Notes: a model not told the origin generated them from the sequence alone. DNA of 31,470 nt from Schizophyllum amplum (GCA_007026445.1 VDMD01000218.1:1-31470), one strand, 5' to 3'; counted from the stretch's first letter, positions 1 to 11,083 are shown. A program made the numbers and translations.

Positions 1-1357
1 ATCGTGACGAACAGTGCGGTGATGGTGCGCAGGGCGGAGTGCAAGACAAGCATGTTCTCGGATCTGGCGAGGAGGAAGAGGTATTTGCAGCCCTCGTCGA
101 GGATGAGGGCTTCGAGGGACGGGTATTGCATGATTCGGGATCCGGATGCTTCCAGGGCTGCGTTCAGAATGTTGAGGACGATCAGACGCGTCGAATCAGT
201 GTGAGATTGGTCGGTGGGATCAAGGACGTTGACCAGAACGCGGAGCAACTCGATGATGGAAGGTAGTCCATCTGGATGCACCGTCAGCATGCGCGCCCAC
301 CTAAGTAGAGAACTGAAGCCTCACATTGAGACTTCGCTGCAGGGGCCTGCGTAGTAGGGGTCGCGGTGGATGGCACCAGAGCTGTGTCCTGCGGTTCACT
401 GGACGGATTTGGCGAGGCAGCGCGTGTTACAGGAACACTGGAGACGGTCATCCGGATGTCGCCCTCTTGTGCATCATCGTCCTCTTCGGCGAGTTTACGC
501 TCCTCGTCAGCGGGATCAAGCACATGCAGGCGCCCGAACACCGTCCGGACGAGGAGTTGCATCGCGTTCTCGGCGGACCGTCTCAGGATCTCTGGATTCT
601 ACAAGTCAGAACTAGCTCATCAACGACATGACCGCCACGCACCGCTCAAGCGCATCTGACAACACGTCGTCAGCACCGTCTCCAGCATCTCGCAGACCTC
701 CACATCGCCAAGCACAATGCCCATGCTGCTGCACATGCAGTCCTGAATGACTGTCATGATCTTCAGCAGCACGACCTCGTCCCCGACGAGTCGCTCGCCT
801 CGAACTTGCAGTGCGAGACGGTGTTGCTGAGCTCCGCGAGTGCGGCCCTCGAGGTTCACGGGAGTCGGGCGAGATGAGGCCCGCATATGAAGAAATTGTG
901 CAGGGGAGGAGAGCGCGGGCGGAGGTTGATGGGGCCCGTAGACAGCGGTGAACGAATAATGGCAAAGAATGGCGCCAGTAGCGTTGTCAGCGGCAAAGGC
1001 AGAGATATCTGCAGTGACACATTCAGCGCGCCTACAGTATGCTCTTGAAGCAGCACACACCCTCGGACGTCGGCGCACCCGTGCCGCTTCACCTCCTGAA
1101 AATCCGGCCATCAAGTCCGCCTCCCGCGTTCCCCCATCCCCGTAAGAATGCGTCGTGGATGTGGGGCGAACGCGATCCTAAGCCCGAGATTGGTGCCGAG
1201 GGGATGCGTCGCGGGCGTTGAAGAAATGGGTAGACGCCGCCCCAGCGCGAGTTCTTGCGCATGACAGACGTGACGGACAGGATTTCAGGAGAGGCAGCAC
1301 ATGTTTGTGGGGGACCCGCGCTCGACGGCGGGAAACGCGTATATAACGGGTCGACAT
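1..1357 (-). CDS. GEA1: Arf guanine-nucleotide exchange factor, GBF1/GEA1-GEA2 type (N-terminal DCB part, partial, frame-broken)
   Basis: This is the start of a large Sec7-family Arf-GEF that would activate Arf1 at the Golgi for COPI coat recruitment. Only the DCB region and linker lie here; the HUS and Sec7 domains would be beyond the left edge. Visible family blocks on the minus strand, in order, are EILSVTSVMRKNSRW (about 1290-1240), LAPFFAIIRSPLSTGP (about 975-930), HNFFICG, LSNTVSHCKFEASDSSG (about 835-785), DEVVLLKIM, QMRLS joined across an intron (592-642) to EILRRSAENAMQLL, then an acidic linker, and finally LPSIIELLRVLVNVLDP through SLEALILDEGCKYLFLLARSENM (about 265-50). Between 1243 and 780 the frame changes at least eight times, usually by one base in a short homopolymer. 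The start is not resolved: 1357 is a candidate ATG, but a TATATA at about 1340-1345 on the same strand suggests a start nearer 1300. The family call is firm; gene integrity is doubtful. Confidence 0.75.
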
Positions 1358-1668
1358 CGTCGTCAACCGCGAAAGTAGAGTGCCCTGCACTCGACCGGCG
1401 CGCCTGATGCCAAGCGACCACGTTGGTACGATCCCGGGGCCGACTGCCCCGCTTCACACGATCAGGTTACCGCGAAGTTGAACTTTCGTGAGTCCCCTTG
1501 CGAGCCCGACAACAAGCCTCTATTTTCTGTAAGGTAATTCACTGCCATTGTACGATACTTAGTTTGTTACTACGAAAGCTCTAAAGTAACCCTTTTCTCC
1601 AACAACAGCAATGGCGCAAACGCGCACCGGGAAGTATGCACAGCAACACGATATAAAAGCAGAGCAGT

Positions 1669-3473
1669 CTAAAGTGTCATGTCCTCTGTGCACAGACCAC
1701 GACGAGTCCACATGACGTGTGTGTTCAATGCCTCGTCGCACTTACTGGCGTCCTGGTGTCCGTGCACACCACGGCTCTGGTAGATCGCCTGGCTCTGCAT
1801 TCGCGTTTTTGTCAGCACCGGCCATGCTCTTCGCGCATTCTCTGCACTCACCAAGCCCAGCGAGACCTTGATAGCGGGTGGGGGCGGCGTGTACTCCTGC
1901 AGCTCGTCCTCACCGCGGATCAAAGCGCAGATGTTGTACGCGGCGACAGCCGCCATCTGCCACGCCGTATGGCCGGCCTTCAGCGCGCCAAAGGCGTCCG
2001 CGGCGTCGCCCACGACGAAGATGTGCGGGTTGTGGGTCACCATCGGGTCTTCGTCCTCGTACTCGGGCGGGTCCGAGAGCTGCATGGTCCGACGCACATA
2101 TACAAGGTTGTTGGCGGGATTGATGGACGATGGCGCCATGCCACGTATGAAATGCGTGTTCGGCTTCTGTCCCGTGCAGATTAACTGCGATGGGAAAGGC
2201 GCAACGTCAGCGTATGCAGAAGTCGCAGAAACATAGCATGCACGCACAAGCAGTTCCGCAGGGATGGTCTCGCCGGAGGTCGTCCTAAGCACACGACTTT
2301 TGTCCATAACATCAGGGTCCACGTTGCTCAGGTCGAGACGGGAGCCAAGGACCAGTCGCACATTGAGCTCCGTCAACGCACGCGCAGCTGTTACCGCAGC
2401 TCAGCATACAACCGCGTCGCAAGTGCGACCAGACGCACCTGCATCGTGCATCCACTTAGCGAACTGCGGGAGAAGCTGGTGACGCGAATGAATCAAGGTC
2501 ACTTGCTTGTTGGGATAGATGTCCGCGATGTCGCTGGCGTATTCTGGGATGAGAATGTGAATAGGGGTAATCGAAGGGCAAACGGAGGGGAAGGGTAGGG
2601 CACGTACGAATGCCGAGGGCACCGCCGCCAACTATGGCAATTGACGTGGCTGCCCGTATGCGATCTTGCTCATCGCGCAAGTACTGGCGACCCTCCGTCT
2701 TAGTACCATGCCAAATGCCGCTGTGCGTGGGCTTCTTCCTCTGCAGAAAGAGGTCAGACGGCGGTGACGCATACGGCACAGACCACGCACCGACTCCTCT
2801 GAGGTGCTCCAGACATTAATAGGGGGCGGCAATGACGAACCGAGAGCGTAGATGCAGTACTCAAAGTCGACGAAGCCGGGCTCCTTCTCGACGTTGTCTG
2901 CGCCCAAGTACTTGAAGTGCACGCGATGGGACTCTAGCTTGGTAATGTTGGCGTGAAGCAGGAGGTGGGGGCTCCCGGATATGCGACACTTGGACGAGCG
3001 TGCCTCCGCGACCTCTTGCTCAGCAAAGAGGAGGTTGGTATAAGGGATAACTAGGGAGGGCTCAGCAAGCTGTCGAATCTGTTGGGCGAGTGCTCACAAG
3101 GCTTGTGCTCATGTCCAGGGAGGACAGAGACGCGAGAGAAAGCGTAAAGGTCTGAAGCGGTGATCGGCAAAGTGTTACGACGATGAGTGTGGGTGGATAC
3201 GTACGATTAAAGTGGCTGGTGAGAGACGTTAGTGGTCACGTACGAACATAAGTGATGAAAACGTACGTGTTCCGTTCGATGACGACGACTCGCCATCCCG
3301 AGGGCAACGACCCGATGAGAAGCTGGGTCGCGCGGTGGCCTGCGGAGGAAGTATGTAAGTGTGCGGTCACCTAGATCGTGGAGGTACATACCCGCGTAGG
3401 CGGCGCCGAGTACGACGACCGTCTTCGTGGACCGCGGGCTAGAATGAGTGGCAGGGGCGGCTGGTGCGTCCAT
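1669..3473 (-). CDS. AIFM2/FSP1 (AMID)-like FAD-dependent NAD(P)H oxidoreductase
   Basis: A pyridine-nucleotide-disulfide oxidoreductase fold protein. Relatives of the AIFM2/FSP1 family reduce quinones with NAD(P)H; the substrate of this fungal protein is unknown. After splicing about nine short introns I read about 430 residues with no frame break. Key motifs are the N-terminal FAD-binding VVVLGAAYAG (split by the intron at 3340-3391), HFNHLYAF followed by GHEHKPFIPYTNLL, the YALGSSLPPPIN segment, the second Rossmann motif IAIVGGGALGI, and the C-terminal FAD contact IFVVGDAADAFGALKAGHTAWQMA. The protein ends in DMTL then TAG. The start is ATG at 3473, because the open frame upstream has only a TTG. 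It is divergent from the siderophore transporter with about 890 bases between, so the two may share regulation. No targeting peptide is obvious. Length and motif order are normal for the family. Confidence 0.85.
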
Positions 3474-4120
3474 CTTCGGCGACAATGATTATGGAGGTGG
3501 TGGTACGAAGAAAAGAAAGCGCGACCCACGATGGCGGTATAGATGCGATTGACGTCGGTGCGCACGTGCGGGTGACCTTGAGACCCTGACCCCAACCTGG
3601 CTACGAGTGGTAGGCGTGGAACAGAAGGTGAAAAAAGGCGGAATGTGGCTGACGATGGTGATGGAGTGGCTGACGCTGGGGTGAGCGAACCAGTCTGGAC
3701 CAACCGCCGCAGTCACGAGCGACTTGGGGGGGCTCAGGGGATCGAAGACAAGACAATGGCAGAAAGTCGAGACCTCGAGAGCGAGCGGGCGCCTTCCCAG
3801 AGTCTGTAAAGAAAGGAAACCAGTTCGTCCGTGGTGGCGTGGAGCAAGTCGGGGCACACCGGCAGATCAAAAGCGGAAGCGCCACATCGTCCGATCGCCT
3901 GTCAGACTCATCTTATCGGCCGGAAGGAAAACGTTGTCTAATCTTATCGCATTTCTTCCACTCGTGCCATTTCGAGCAGCTGCTCCCCAGCCCGGCCGAA
4001 GCGTTGGTGCGCCGAACTCGCGCACTTGACGTGCACCCGGGTCGCCCCGGCGTTGTCCCGGGCACCGATATGCTCCAGGCTCGGCCGATGCCAACGCAGC
4101 CAATCACCACTCAGGCGCAT

Positions 4121-4129
4121 ATCTGATAG
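4121..4129 (+). promoter_or_regulatory. Near-consensus iron-GATA element (ATCTGATAG)
   Basis: It matches eight of nine positions of ATCWGATAA, the extended GATA site bound by fungal siderophore repressors of the Urbs1/SreA type. It sits 234 bases upstream of the transporter ATG and 28 bases from the exact copy. Confidence 0.5.
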
Positions 4130-4156
4130 TGATACCCACCCGTCATATCTCATCTC

Positions 4157-4165
4157 ATCTGATAA
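4157..4165 (+). promoter_or_regulatory. Exact iron-GATA element (ATCTGATAA)
   Basis: It matches ATCWGATAA exactly. Urbs1/SreA/Sre1-type GATA factors use this site to repress siderophore and iron-uptake genes when iron is plentiful. It lies about 200 bases before the ATG of a siderophore transporter and about 140 bases before its 5' UTR intron, a normal place for such a control site. Binding is inferred from the motif and the context. Confidence 0.6.
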
Positions 4166-4305
4166 AGTTTGCTGGCCCTGAACTTGAACCGCGCACCCTC
4201 GTGCTGCACCTGTCACGCAGCGCACTTATATTCCCCCGTAATGGCGCTACGTGAGGCTCTGCTCTTGCGCTCACGAAGACCTGCTCTCTTCCCGCAACGT
4301 CCCAG

Positions 4306-4360
4306 GTGAGCGAGGATTTCCCATCCCCTTTGGCTAGCCGTGCTCACCTCGTTTCCCCAG
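4306..4360 (+). other. Probable 5' UTR intron of the siderophore transporter
   Basis: The stretch begins GTGAGC right after cccag and ends TTTCCCCAG two bases before the ATG at 4363. Its 55-base length matches the other introns in the window. Read as coding it has only a GTG start and no family similarity, so a spliced leader is the better reading. Confidence 0.6.
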
Positions 4361-4362
4361 CC

Positions 4363-6369
4363 ATGGCACATTCCGTGGCGTCCCAGGATGAAAAGTCCAT
4401 CGCCAACGCAGAGGCCTCGGTGCACGCAGGGGACCCGTACTTTGATCCCTACGGACAGGCCCATGAGGACGAGAAGTACGTCCAGTCTCGCGGTGTCACG
4501 CGCATGGAGGCCGTGAGCCGTACCGCCCAAGGCAAGAAGGGCAGGTACACTCTCTGGGCCATCTCTGCGTCCGTCATCGTCTGCGCCTGGGCATACGCGC
4601 TCGACCAGTCCACAACCAGCAGCTACGAGCCGCTTGCCACCTCCGACTATGAGGAGCACAGCACCGGTCTCGCGACGCTCTCTATCGCCACCGGCATCAT
4701 CGGTGCGGTGGCGAAGCCCTTCATCGCCAAGATATCCGACATCACATCCAGGCCGTACACATACCTGCTCATCATCGTCCTCTACATTATGGGCTACGTG
4801 ATCATTGCCGCCTCGTCCACCCTCTCCGCCTACGTTGTCGGCGCCGTCTTCGGTGCGCTCGGTCAGAGCGGTCTTGATCTGCTGAACGATCTCATCGTCG
4901 CCGACCTGACGAGCCTGCAGTGGCGGCCGTTCATCAGCTCTCTGCTCTCCGCGCCCTTCATCATCAATACGTGGTACGCAGGCAAGATCGTCAGCGCCCT
5001 CTCGTACGCGCAGGGCTGGCGTTGGGGATACGGCATGTTCGCCATCATCATGCCTGTCTGCCTCGGTCCCGCCATCGCTGTCTTGATCTACCTCGACCGG
5101 AGGGCGCAGAAGCTGGGCGTCGTGAACATCGCGTCCAGCAACCTCCAGCGGCGTCTGGCGCGGGAGGAGGCGCAGGAGAAGGGCGAGGAGGGTCCGCGCG
5201 GCCTCGACACATATGCGGCACCGCAGATCAAGGAGACCTGGTTCCAGCTTCTCAAGCGGAGCTGCATCGAGATTGACGCGTTCGGTCTCCTCCTCCTCGG
5301 GTTCGGATGGTCGCTCTTGCTGCTTCCGTTCTCGCTCAAGACGTACGCCAAGGGTGGCTGGAATAACCCGTCAATGATCGCCATGATGGTCGTCGGCGGT
5401 GTCTTCCTCATCCTCTACGTTTTGTACGAGCGCTTCTTGGCAACCTTCCCCAGCAGCCCAGGTCGCATTCTCAAGAACAAGACGTTCATGATGGCCGTCA
5501 TCATAGATTTCCTGTACATGGGTGAGTGATCCCCCTCGATGTGATGGGATTTCTATCTGACAATCTTCTCAGTCGCTGGTAATCTTCGTGGCCTTTACCT
5601 ATCGTCGTACGTGTACATCACGCAGGAGTGGAGCGTCCAGAACTGGACGTACTACAACAACACCTTGACGCTCTCGCTCTGCGTCTTCGGTATCATCATT
5701 GGTCTGGCCATGCGCTACACCCATCGCTACAAGTACTGGCAAGTCGCCGGACTCAGCATCAAAATCATCGGTGTCGGCATCTTGCTCAACGGCCACCGCG
5801 CGACGTCCGCCCTCGGCCCCATCATCGCGTCGCCCATCCTCATCGGCGCCGGCGGCTCCTTCTCCGTCGTCTCGTCCCGCATCGCGTCGCAGGCGTCCGT
5901 TCCCCACCAGGACACCGCCCTCGTCATCGCCCTGCTCGCGCTCTGGAGCAAGATTGGCTCGTCCGTCGGCTCTGCCATCGCGGCCGTCATCTGGTCGGAG
6001 AAGATGCCCGCGTACCTGCGCGAGGAGCTGCCGGCTAGCGTGAACGACACGCAGGTGCTCAAGTTCTTCGGGAACATCAAGCTCATCCGCGTGTACGACT
6101 ACGACAGCGAAATTCGGCAGGGCGCGATCCGCGCGTACGAGCGCACGCTGTGGTACCTCATCGTGCCCGCGCTATGCCTGTCGTTCCTCCCCCTCATCGC
6201 GTCGCTGTTCCAGACGAACTACTTCTTGGGCAAGCAGCAGAACGCGGTGCACAATGTGGGGACGGATGGAGAGGTGGTGCATGACGAGCGCGTCAAGAAA
6301 GACGCGTTGGTCGAGTACGACACGACGACACTCAAGGGCAAGTTCCTGAAGTTCTGGGCGGGCAAGTAG
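4363..6369 (+). CDS. mirB: Siderophore-iron transporter, major facilitator superfamily (MirB/SIT/ARN family)
   Basis: A plasma- or endomembrane 14-helix MFS carrier that would import ferric siderophores with protons. One intron (5522-5572) joins two long exons (4363-5521 and 5573-6369) into 651 residues with no frame break, about the usual family length. Diagnostic segments are YALDQSTTSSYEPLATSDYE (first helix and loop), GAVAKPFIAKISDITSRP, FGALGQSGLDLLNDLIVADL, LLSAPFIINTWYAGKI, RWGYGMFAIIMP, and after the intron NLRGLYLSSYVYITQEW. The hydrophilic N-terminus and the C-terminal tail are cytosolic-looking and rich in charged residues. The promoter carries ATCWGATAA elements, so repression by iron through a GATA factor is likely. 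No siderophore synthetase lies in the window, so whether it takes up the fungus's own siderophores or foreign ones cannot be told. Confidence 0.88.
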
Positions 6370-7207
6370 ACGGATGCCCTTTTAAGTATGCAGTCTTCGT
6401 CGTACTTGACGGATCGAAAATAATATGTAGCTCCCCCTCATGCAGAGTTTGTACTGTAGTCTTGGAATGTTGATAGAGGTTGGCTGTTCTTGACAATGTA
6501 TATGAGTGCAAGCATTGTTCAGTTTCAGGCCCGTTCCATGTTTTAGACCGCTGCAACACTGAGGCCAGCATCTAGAACCGCAGGAAGCAACCGCCCACAG
6601 ATCTCTTCCAAGTTAGCTTTCAGTACGGTCTCCACAACTTCCGTGAAGGGACCCGGTTTTTACGCCCAATCTCTCTTGTCGACTGTCAGTAAACAGGCAT
6701 TGACGCGCGCACATCAATCTCTCCAGTCCGCGCGGTACTATGGCCATCCTCGAGCTTGTAACAACATTCATTCGTTCTCCTGAAGCACTGATGCTTGCGT
6801 GCTACTAAACAGTCGTATATGTAGACATGCATAATTCCGCCGTGTTGTGAGCAACATTAAACAGTATGTAAGATAAGTACGGTATAAAGAGGACAGACGG
6901 AGTCGGGGGGATCAGAGTCGCTTGGGACCGGCGTCGTTTCCATTGGGTTCGCCGTCGATTGATATCGGGTTGGGGCTGAGTAGATGAAGGAGGGGCGAAG
7001 ATCGTGGCGGGATGAAGATCGTGATGATGGGCAAGCATGGATTGGGATGAAAAACGAGCCGGTGCAGATAACTGGAAGAGCACGTGAAAACAAAAGGTAG
7101 TGCGGTGCGATTAAAACAACATGCCGGCCGCATTATTGACAGCAGAAGACGAAGTGGAAAAAGCAAGACCGAGGGACGTGAGGGGACGGCGCGCGGAGGT
7201 TCGACGA
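6370..7207. other. Convergent intergenic region
   Basis: This stretch separates the 3' ends of the siderophore transporter and the SDR-like gene. Only short open frames without family similarity are present. I see no RNA gene or repeat in it. It should hold both 3' UTRs. Confidence 0.5.
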
Positions 7208-8954
7208 CTACTCGAGTATTGGCCAGCTGCCCTCCTCCTTCCATTTGTCCACGACGTCACGGATGGCATCGTGCTCGAATTTGGGTTTGCGGAGGGTGTA
7301 CCCAAGCACCTGCTTTATCTTCGTGTTGTTGAAGGCGACGACGTGCTTCTCGAGCTGGTACGCGTCCATGTATGCGGATAGCGGCGTGTTCGGGATGGGC
7401 GGATTTGACTTCTGTATCATGTCGGTCCAGCCGCCGACGTGGTGCTCGTTGATATCTTCCACGACGTCCACCATCTGAAGAGCGGGGTCTGAATACGACT
7501 GGCGACGTCACGACGGCAAAAATTCTCACCTTCAACACCGTATTCTCAAAGAAATTGAAGAACTCGAACGTTGTACCGAAGACCTCGGTAATGGTGCTGC
7601 CTGCGCTAGCGAAGGTGCTGTCGGAATCGTCCACCTGCACGAACAGTCAATTAACTGCAACGCCCGCAGCGGGAGAGCACGTACGAGGTTAAACAGTGGC
7701 AGCGTCACATTATCTTTATCCGACACCATGCCCTCCACCTCGGACACCTTGGACTTGTCGTTGTGAAATGGTATTTGCTCGCCAGCCTTCTCGTCGGCTG
7801 CTTTCCTGCCGAGCGGTGCCATCCACTCTGCGCAAGCCCACATTGCGGCAGAGACATCATCGGTATGAACTGTATTACTTCCATGCTTTCCGGGTCCCCA
7901 TCTGAATGGGTGTCAAAAACATGTAGCGGGACACGCGTCGTGCTCACAATGATTTCATGGGCTTCTTGAGGTAGCCGTAAACAGCAGCAACCGTGATTAC
8001 GGTTGGGACTGAACTTGGATGAGATGTGATATATAGAAGGCGAGGCGTAAGACCCACCAATGCCAAAGTTCACATACGGGCCATACGCGTGGCCGATTCG
8101 CAACACGACCACGTTCAGGCTGTGATCGCGTCAGTAAGAGGGGGCTGAGAAGGAGCTTCTGCACGCACTCCTCCATCGCCGCGAGCATTCGCAGAGTCTC
8201 GTGCCACCATGTGCCGATGCTGCCCTCCGGCTTGCAGTCCTCCTTCTCATCGTGCGTTGCAGAGGATTTTGAAGAGGTCTCGTAGAAGGGGAGCTGGAGG
8301 CGGACGTAGGACTTGACTTTTCGCTTTGCAGCCTCGGTCGCAATCATGCGCGCGACGTTGAACGTCCACTGTATGTGGATCTGTGCGCAGGTGAGCGATG
8401 GACGATGTGCGGGGATGTTTTGAACGCCTGCCTTTTCGGGGCGATCGGGTCTAATCTCGCCGGTAAAGTCGAAGACGTAGTCGTAGCCGGCGACGCTCTC
8501 TGGCGGATCGAACATGGAGGCGATGGTTGCTGGGCGGGAGTTAGCGCGCGCGCGTGATTGGGTGGGGGGAAGGCGACGGACATGCGACGGTGACATTTGC
8601 TTGGTGGTAGTCTACCTCTGGCTTGTCTAGAATCTTGGGGAACTCTGCGCCGATGTAGCTAGGGGAGCGCGTGAGCGTGCGGGGAAATAAGGGCGACGGG
8701 GCGCGCACGTCGTGGGCGGCTTGACGGAGTACTTGTCGACGATGCGGATGTGCTGGAGATGGGGTGAGGGGTGGCGACGGGCAGGAGGGGAGCGCGCGCA
8801 CGGATACGAGGGCTTCCCCCTGGAGCGGGACGAGGTAGGCGGCGAGGGCGCGCGAGTAAGTGTTGAGGCCGCCTGTTGGTGGTCAGCGACTCGGCATCGA
8901 TCGATGCGACGGCGACGGACCGAAGATGAGGGCGGTGGGTTTGGTGTCCGACAT
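7208..8954 (-). CDS. NAD(P)-binding Rossmann protein, extended SDR/NAD-dependent epimerase-like
   Basis: A member of a fungal family of extended short-chain dehydrogenase/epimerase-like proteins whose reaction is not known to me. The start is ATG at 8954, reading MSDTKPTALIFG and then, after an intron, GLNTYSRALAAYLVP, the nucleotide-binding start. Later family blocks are TYIGAEFPKIL, ASMFDPPES, YDYVFDFTGEIRPDRPEK, TFNVARMIATEAAKRKVKSY, GTWWHETLRMLAAMEE, LRIGHAYGPYVNFGI, MWACAEWMAPLGRKAADE, EQIPFHNDKSKVSEVEGM, and the end HVVAFNNTKIKQVLGY through EGSWPILE and stop. About ten introns of about 45-65 bases are needed and all keep the frame. One of them (8381-8431) fits best as a GC-AG intron. 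It converges with the siderophore transporter. The protein looks cytosolic, with no signal peptide or membrane segment. Confidence 0.82.
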
Positions 8955-9811
8955 CGCTGCTGCGTGGGATGACTGCGGGAGACAAGAGGGGGTGGCAGGC
9001 AGCGCGCTCGCGGACTCCACCAGGCGCAATTGGCGAACTCGGGACGAGGGAGAAATCTGAAATGGTTCCGCCGTTGCCTCCTCGCTTACATCAGCGCCAG
9101 TGCTACGCCAGATTAGGAAATAGACCCGATCAAGCTCAGTGCGGCATGCCGCATGCGTCGTCTCTTGCAGGGTCACTGCAGTGCCTGGCTTTATTGCTTG
9201 CACTCGTCTATGAGCAGGTTCCCACCTGTCCCCTCTCGCTACCATTGTCTTGACGGTCGGAACGCTGAAAAAACTAAGAACAACGCGTCACTGCAAAGTC
9301 CTCCATCGTCTTCTCTTGCCGCTCTACCTCAGCTCTTCAGTACGGCATTGTGCTCAAGCGAAGCGACCTTGCGCAGCTTCTATCCACCGGTATTGGAGCG
9401 GACTACTCATTACCCCTGCTCGTCGATGTCGGCAATTGTGCGTGGGTGCTCCAAGCAATCTCCCACTGGACCATTAGCGAGACCCTGGGCTGCAGACGTG
9501 GTTGGTTTTCACCCGACAGCAATACAGTGTACACAACCCTCAATCTACCGTCACGAAGACGCATCTTCGTGCTACCGCCAGCTCGCACGCCTCCTTCGAT
9601 ATGACCTCGCTCAGGAGACTTGCCAACATGACATGGCAAACTTCCCTGTCAAGCGCAATGTTGTACATTCATTTGCGGCCACCCGCCGTCGACGAAACTG
9701 ACGTACTGACAAAGTACAGGGGACAGACATACGAGGTTTGGCGACGATCTCCCCGCGGGCCCAGTGCGAATGCCCGAGTGCGTCCGACTCTTCCTAGCTG
9801 CTCCGGTTCGT
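8955..9811. other. Intergenic region upstream of the SDR-like gene
   Basis: About 860 bases between the SDR start and the 3' end of the hydroxyisobutyrate dehydrogenase, both on the minus strand. The part next to 8954 should hold the SDR promoter. A 182-codon plus-strand open frame (9153-9701) crosses it, but its composition is irregular and I recognise nothing in it, so I do not call it a gene. Confidence 0.45.
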
Positions 9812-11083
9812 TTACGCATCTTTCGCTCGCACAAACCACGCTTCCCCGTGCATGACTTGGCCGGTCTCCGCCTTATCCTTCAGATACGCGTACACCGACG
9901 AAAAATCCTTCCTCGTCAGATCTGGCCGCTCCGCCGCGATCTTCGCGTATATCTGGCCCGCGGCTTCGCCTAGCGGCGACGGACTCGCCGCCTGTTCCGC
10001 CACGGTGGCCGCCAGGCCCATGTCCTGCAGCGCTCGTCAGCGTCGCTCGAGAAATCGTCAGCGTCCCCTCACGCAACGCATCTCGCACGCACCTTCAACA
10101 TGAGCGCCGTCGCGAATCCGCCCTCGTAGTCGCGCTCGCACGGCGGCGCTTTGTCCACCAGCGCGCCGGTACTGGATTGTTGACGTTCACGCTCCAGCAA
10201 CTTCCTGTCGAGGACCCAATGACCGACGTCAGCACCGCGGGTCGAGCCCCAGCTTCTGTCCTAGCAGCATCGCCTCCGCCGTCGCGATCTGCTGCACGCC
10301 GAGCAGCATCTACGCGGGCCGCGTTTAGAAATGGCGCAGTTTCGTAGCGCATGTCACTCACATTATTGCATATCTTCGCCGCCAGCCCCGCCCCTGTTGG
10401 CCCGCAGTGTATCGCCCTACTGCCCATCATCGATAGCACCGGCTGGACGCTGGCAAACGCGCCCGTCTCCCCACCTACTAGGAAGCTCAACGTGCCGGCC
10501 TTCGCGCCGGTCACTCCGCCCGACACGGGCGCGTCCACCATCTGCGCGCCCGTCGCGGTCACCGCGGACGCGACGTCTTTCGCTACGGAGACGTCGAGCG
10601 TCGTGGAGTCAATGCAGAACGTGGTGGTGCGAAGCGAGCGGGAGAGAGTTTGCAGACCGGGGAGGATGCCTGCGTTGTAGACAGAAAGGACGTGTGGGGA
10701 TGCGGGGAGCATGGTGATGATGGTCTGTGAGACGAGGGCGGCTCTGGGATAGGTAGTTGTCAGTGTTACCACGGCCTGAGCAAAGCGAGAGAGGAGGCAT
10801 ACTCCTCGGGACTAGACGCGATGGAGAGCTGTGCGCCGGGGAATTGTGCCATGAACGCGTCCCGGAAGCGCGTCGTGCTTGCGGGAACGGCATCGCAGAT
10901 GACGAATTGCGAGTCACTGGCGAGCGCGTGCTGCTTGGAGAAGAGGTTGAAGGCCATCTCGTAGCCCATGCGCTGGGAAGGGGAGTGGCACGTTTAGCTC
11001 GTTTGCGCGCACAGTAGCGGATAGGATTCGGACTGACTGACTCCGAGACCGATGAAGCTCGTGCTTTTCTGGCGCCGAGACAT
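9812..11083 (-). CDS. HIBADH: 3-hydroxyisobutyrate dehydrogenase (two frame breaks)
   Basis: A mitochondrial enzyme of valine breakdown that oxidises 3-hydroxyisobutyrate to methylmalonate semialdehyde with NAD+. The start is ATG at 11083 (MSRRQKSTSFIGLG); an intron then leads to RMGYEMAFNLFSKQ, so the Rossmann motif is GLGRMG. Next come SPEEAALVSQTIITMLPASP, CIDSTTLDV, the substrate motif DAPVSGGVTGAKAGTL, and GPTGAGLAAKICNN, which carries the family's catalytic lysine. After an intron the reading continues MLLGVQQIATAEAMLLGQ, VLTSVIGSSTG, CWSVNVNNPV, ERDYEGGFATALMLK, and DMGLAATVAEQA through to the stop at 9812. One base seems missing at about 10236-10243 (after LGLDP) and another at about 10161-10168 (after NNPVP), both in GC-rich runs. 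The similarity is otherwise continuous. A cleavable mitochondrial presequence is not clear from this start. Confidence 0.82.

Larger units (their letters stand above)
3474..4362. promoter_or_regulatory. Divergent promoter region between the FSP1-like oxidoreductase and the siderophore transporter
   Basis: About 890 bases between two start codons that face away from each other. No convincing gene lies here; open frames on both strands are short, overlap each other and lack family motifs. The half nearest the transporter is enriched in GATA cores: GATAAG on the minus strand at about 3912-3917 and 3952-3957, and ATCTGATAG/ATCTGATAA on the plus strand at 4121-4129 and 4157-4165. The sequence cccag|gtgagc at 4306 starts an apparent 5' UTR intron that ends just before the transporter ATG. 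Confidence 0.6.

Noticed and set aside
1649..1658. TATAAAAG on the plus strand
   Set aside because: It lies at the 3' end of the minus-strand FSP1-like gene with no plus-strand gene downstream to use it.
3474..6369. Siderophore biosynthetic cluster
   Set aside because: Only a transporter and an oxidoreductase are present; no NRPS, ornithine monooxygenase or acyltransferase lies in the window.
9153..9701. 182-codon plus-strand open frame between the SDR-like gene and HIBADH
   Set aside because: No family motif, irregular composition and no clear exon pattern; it overlaps other equally long frames in the same stretch.
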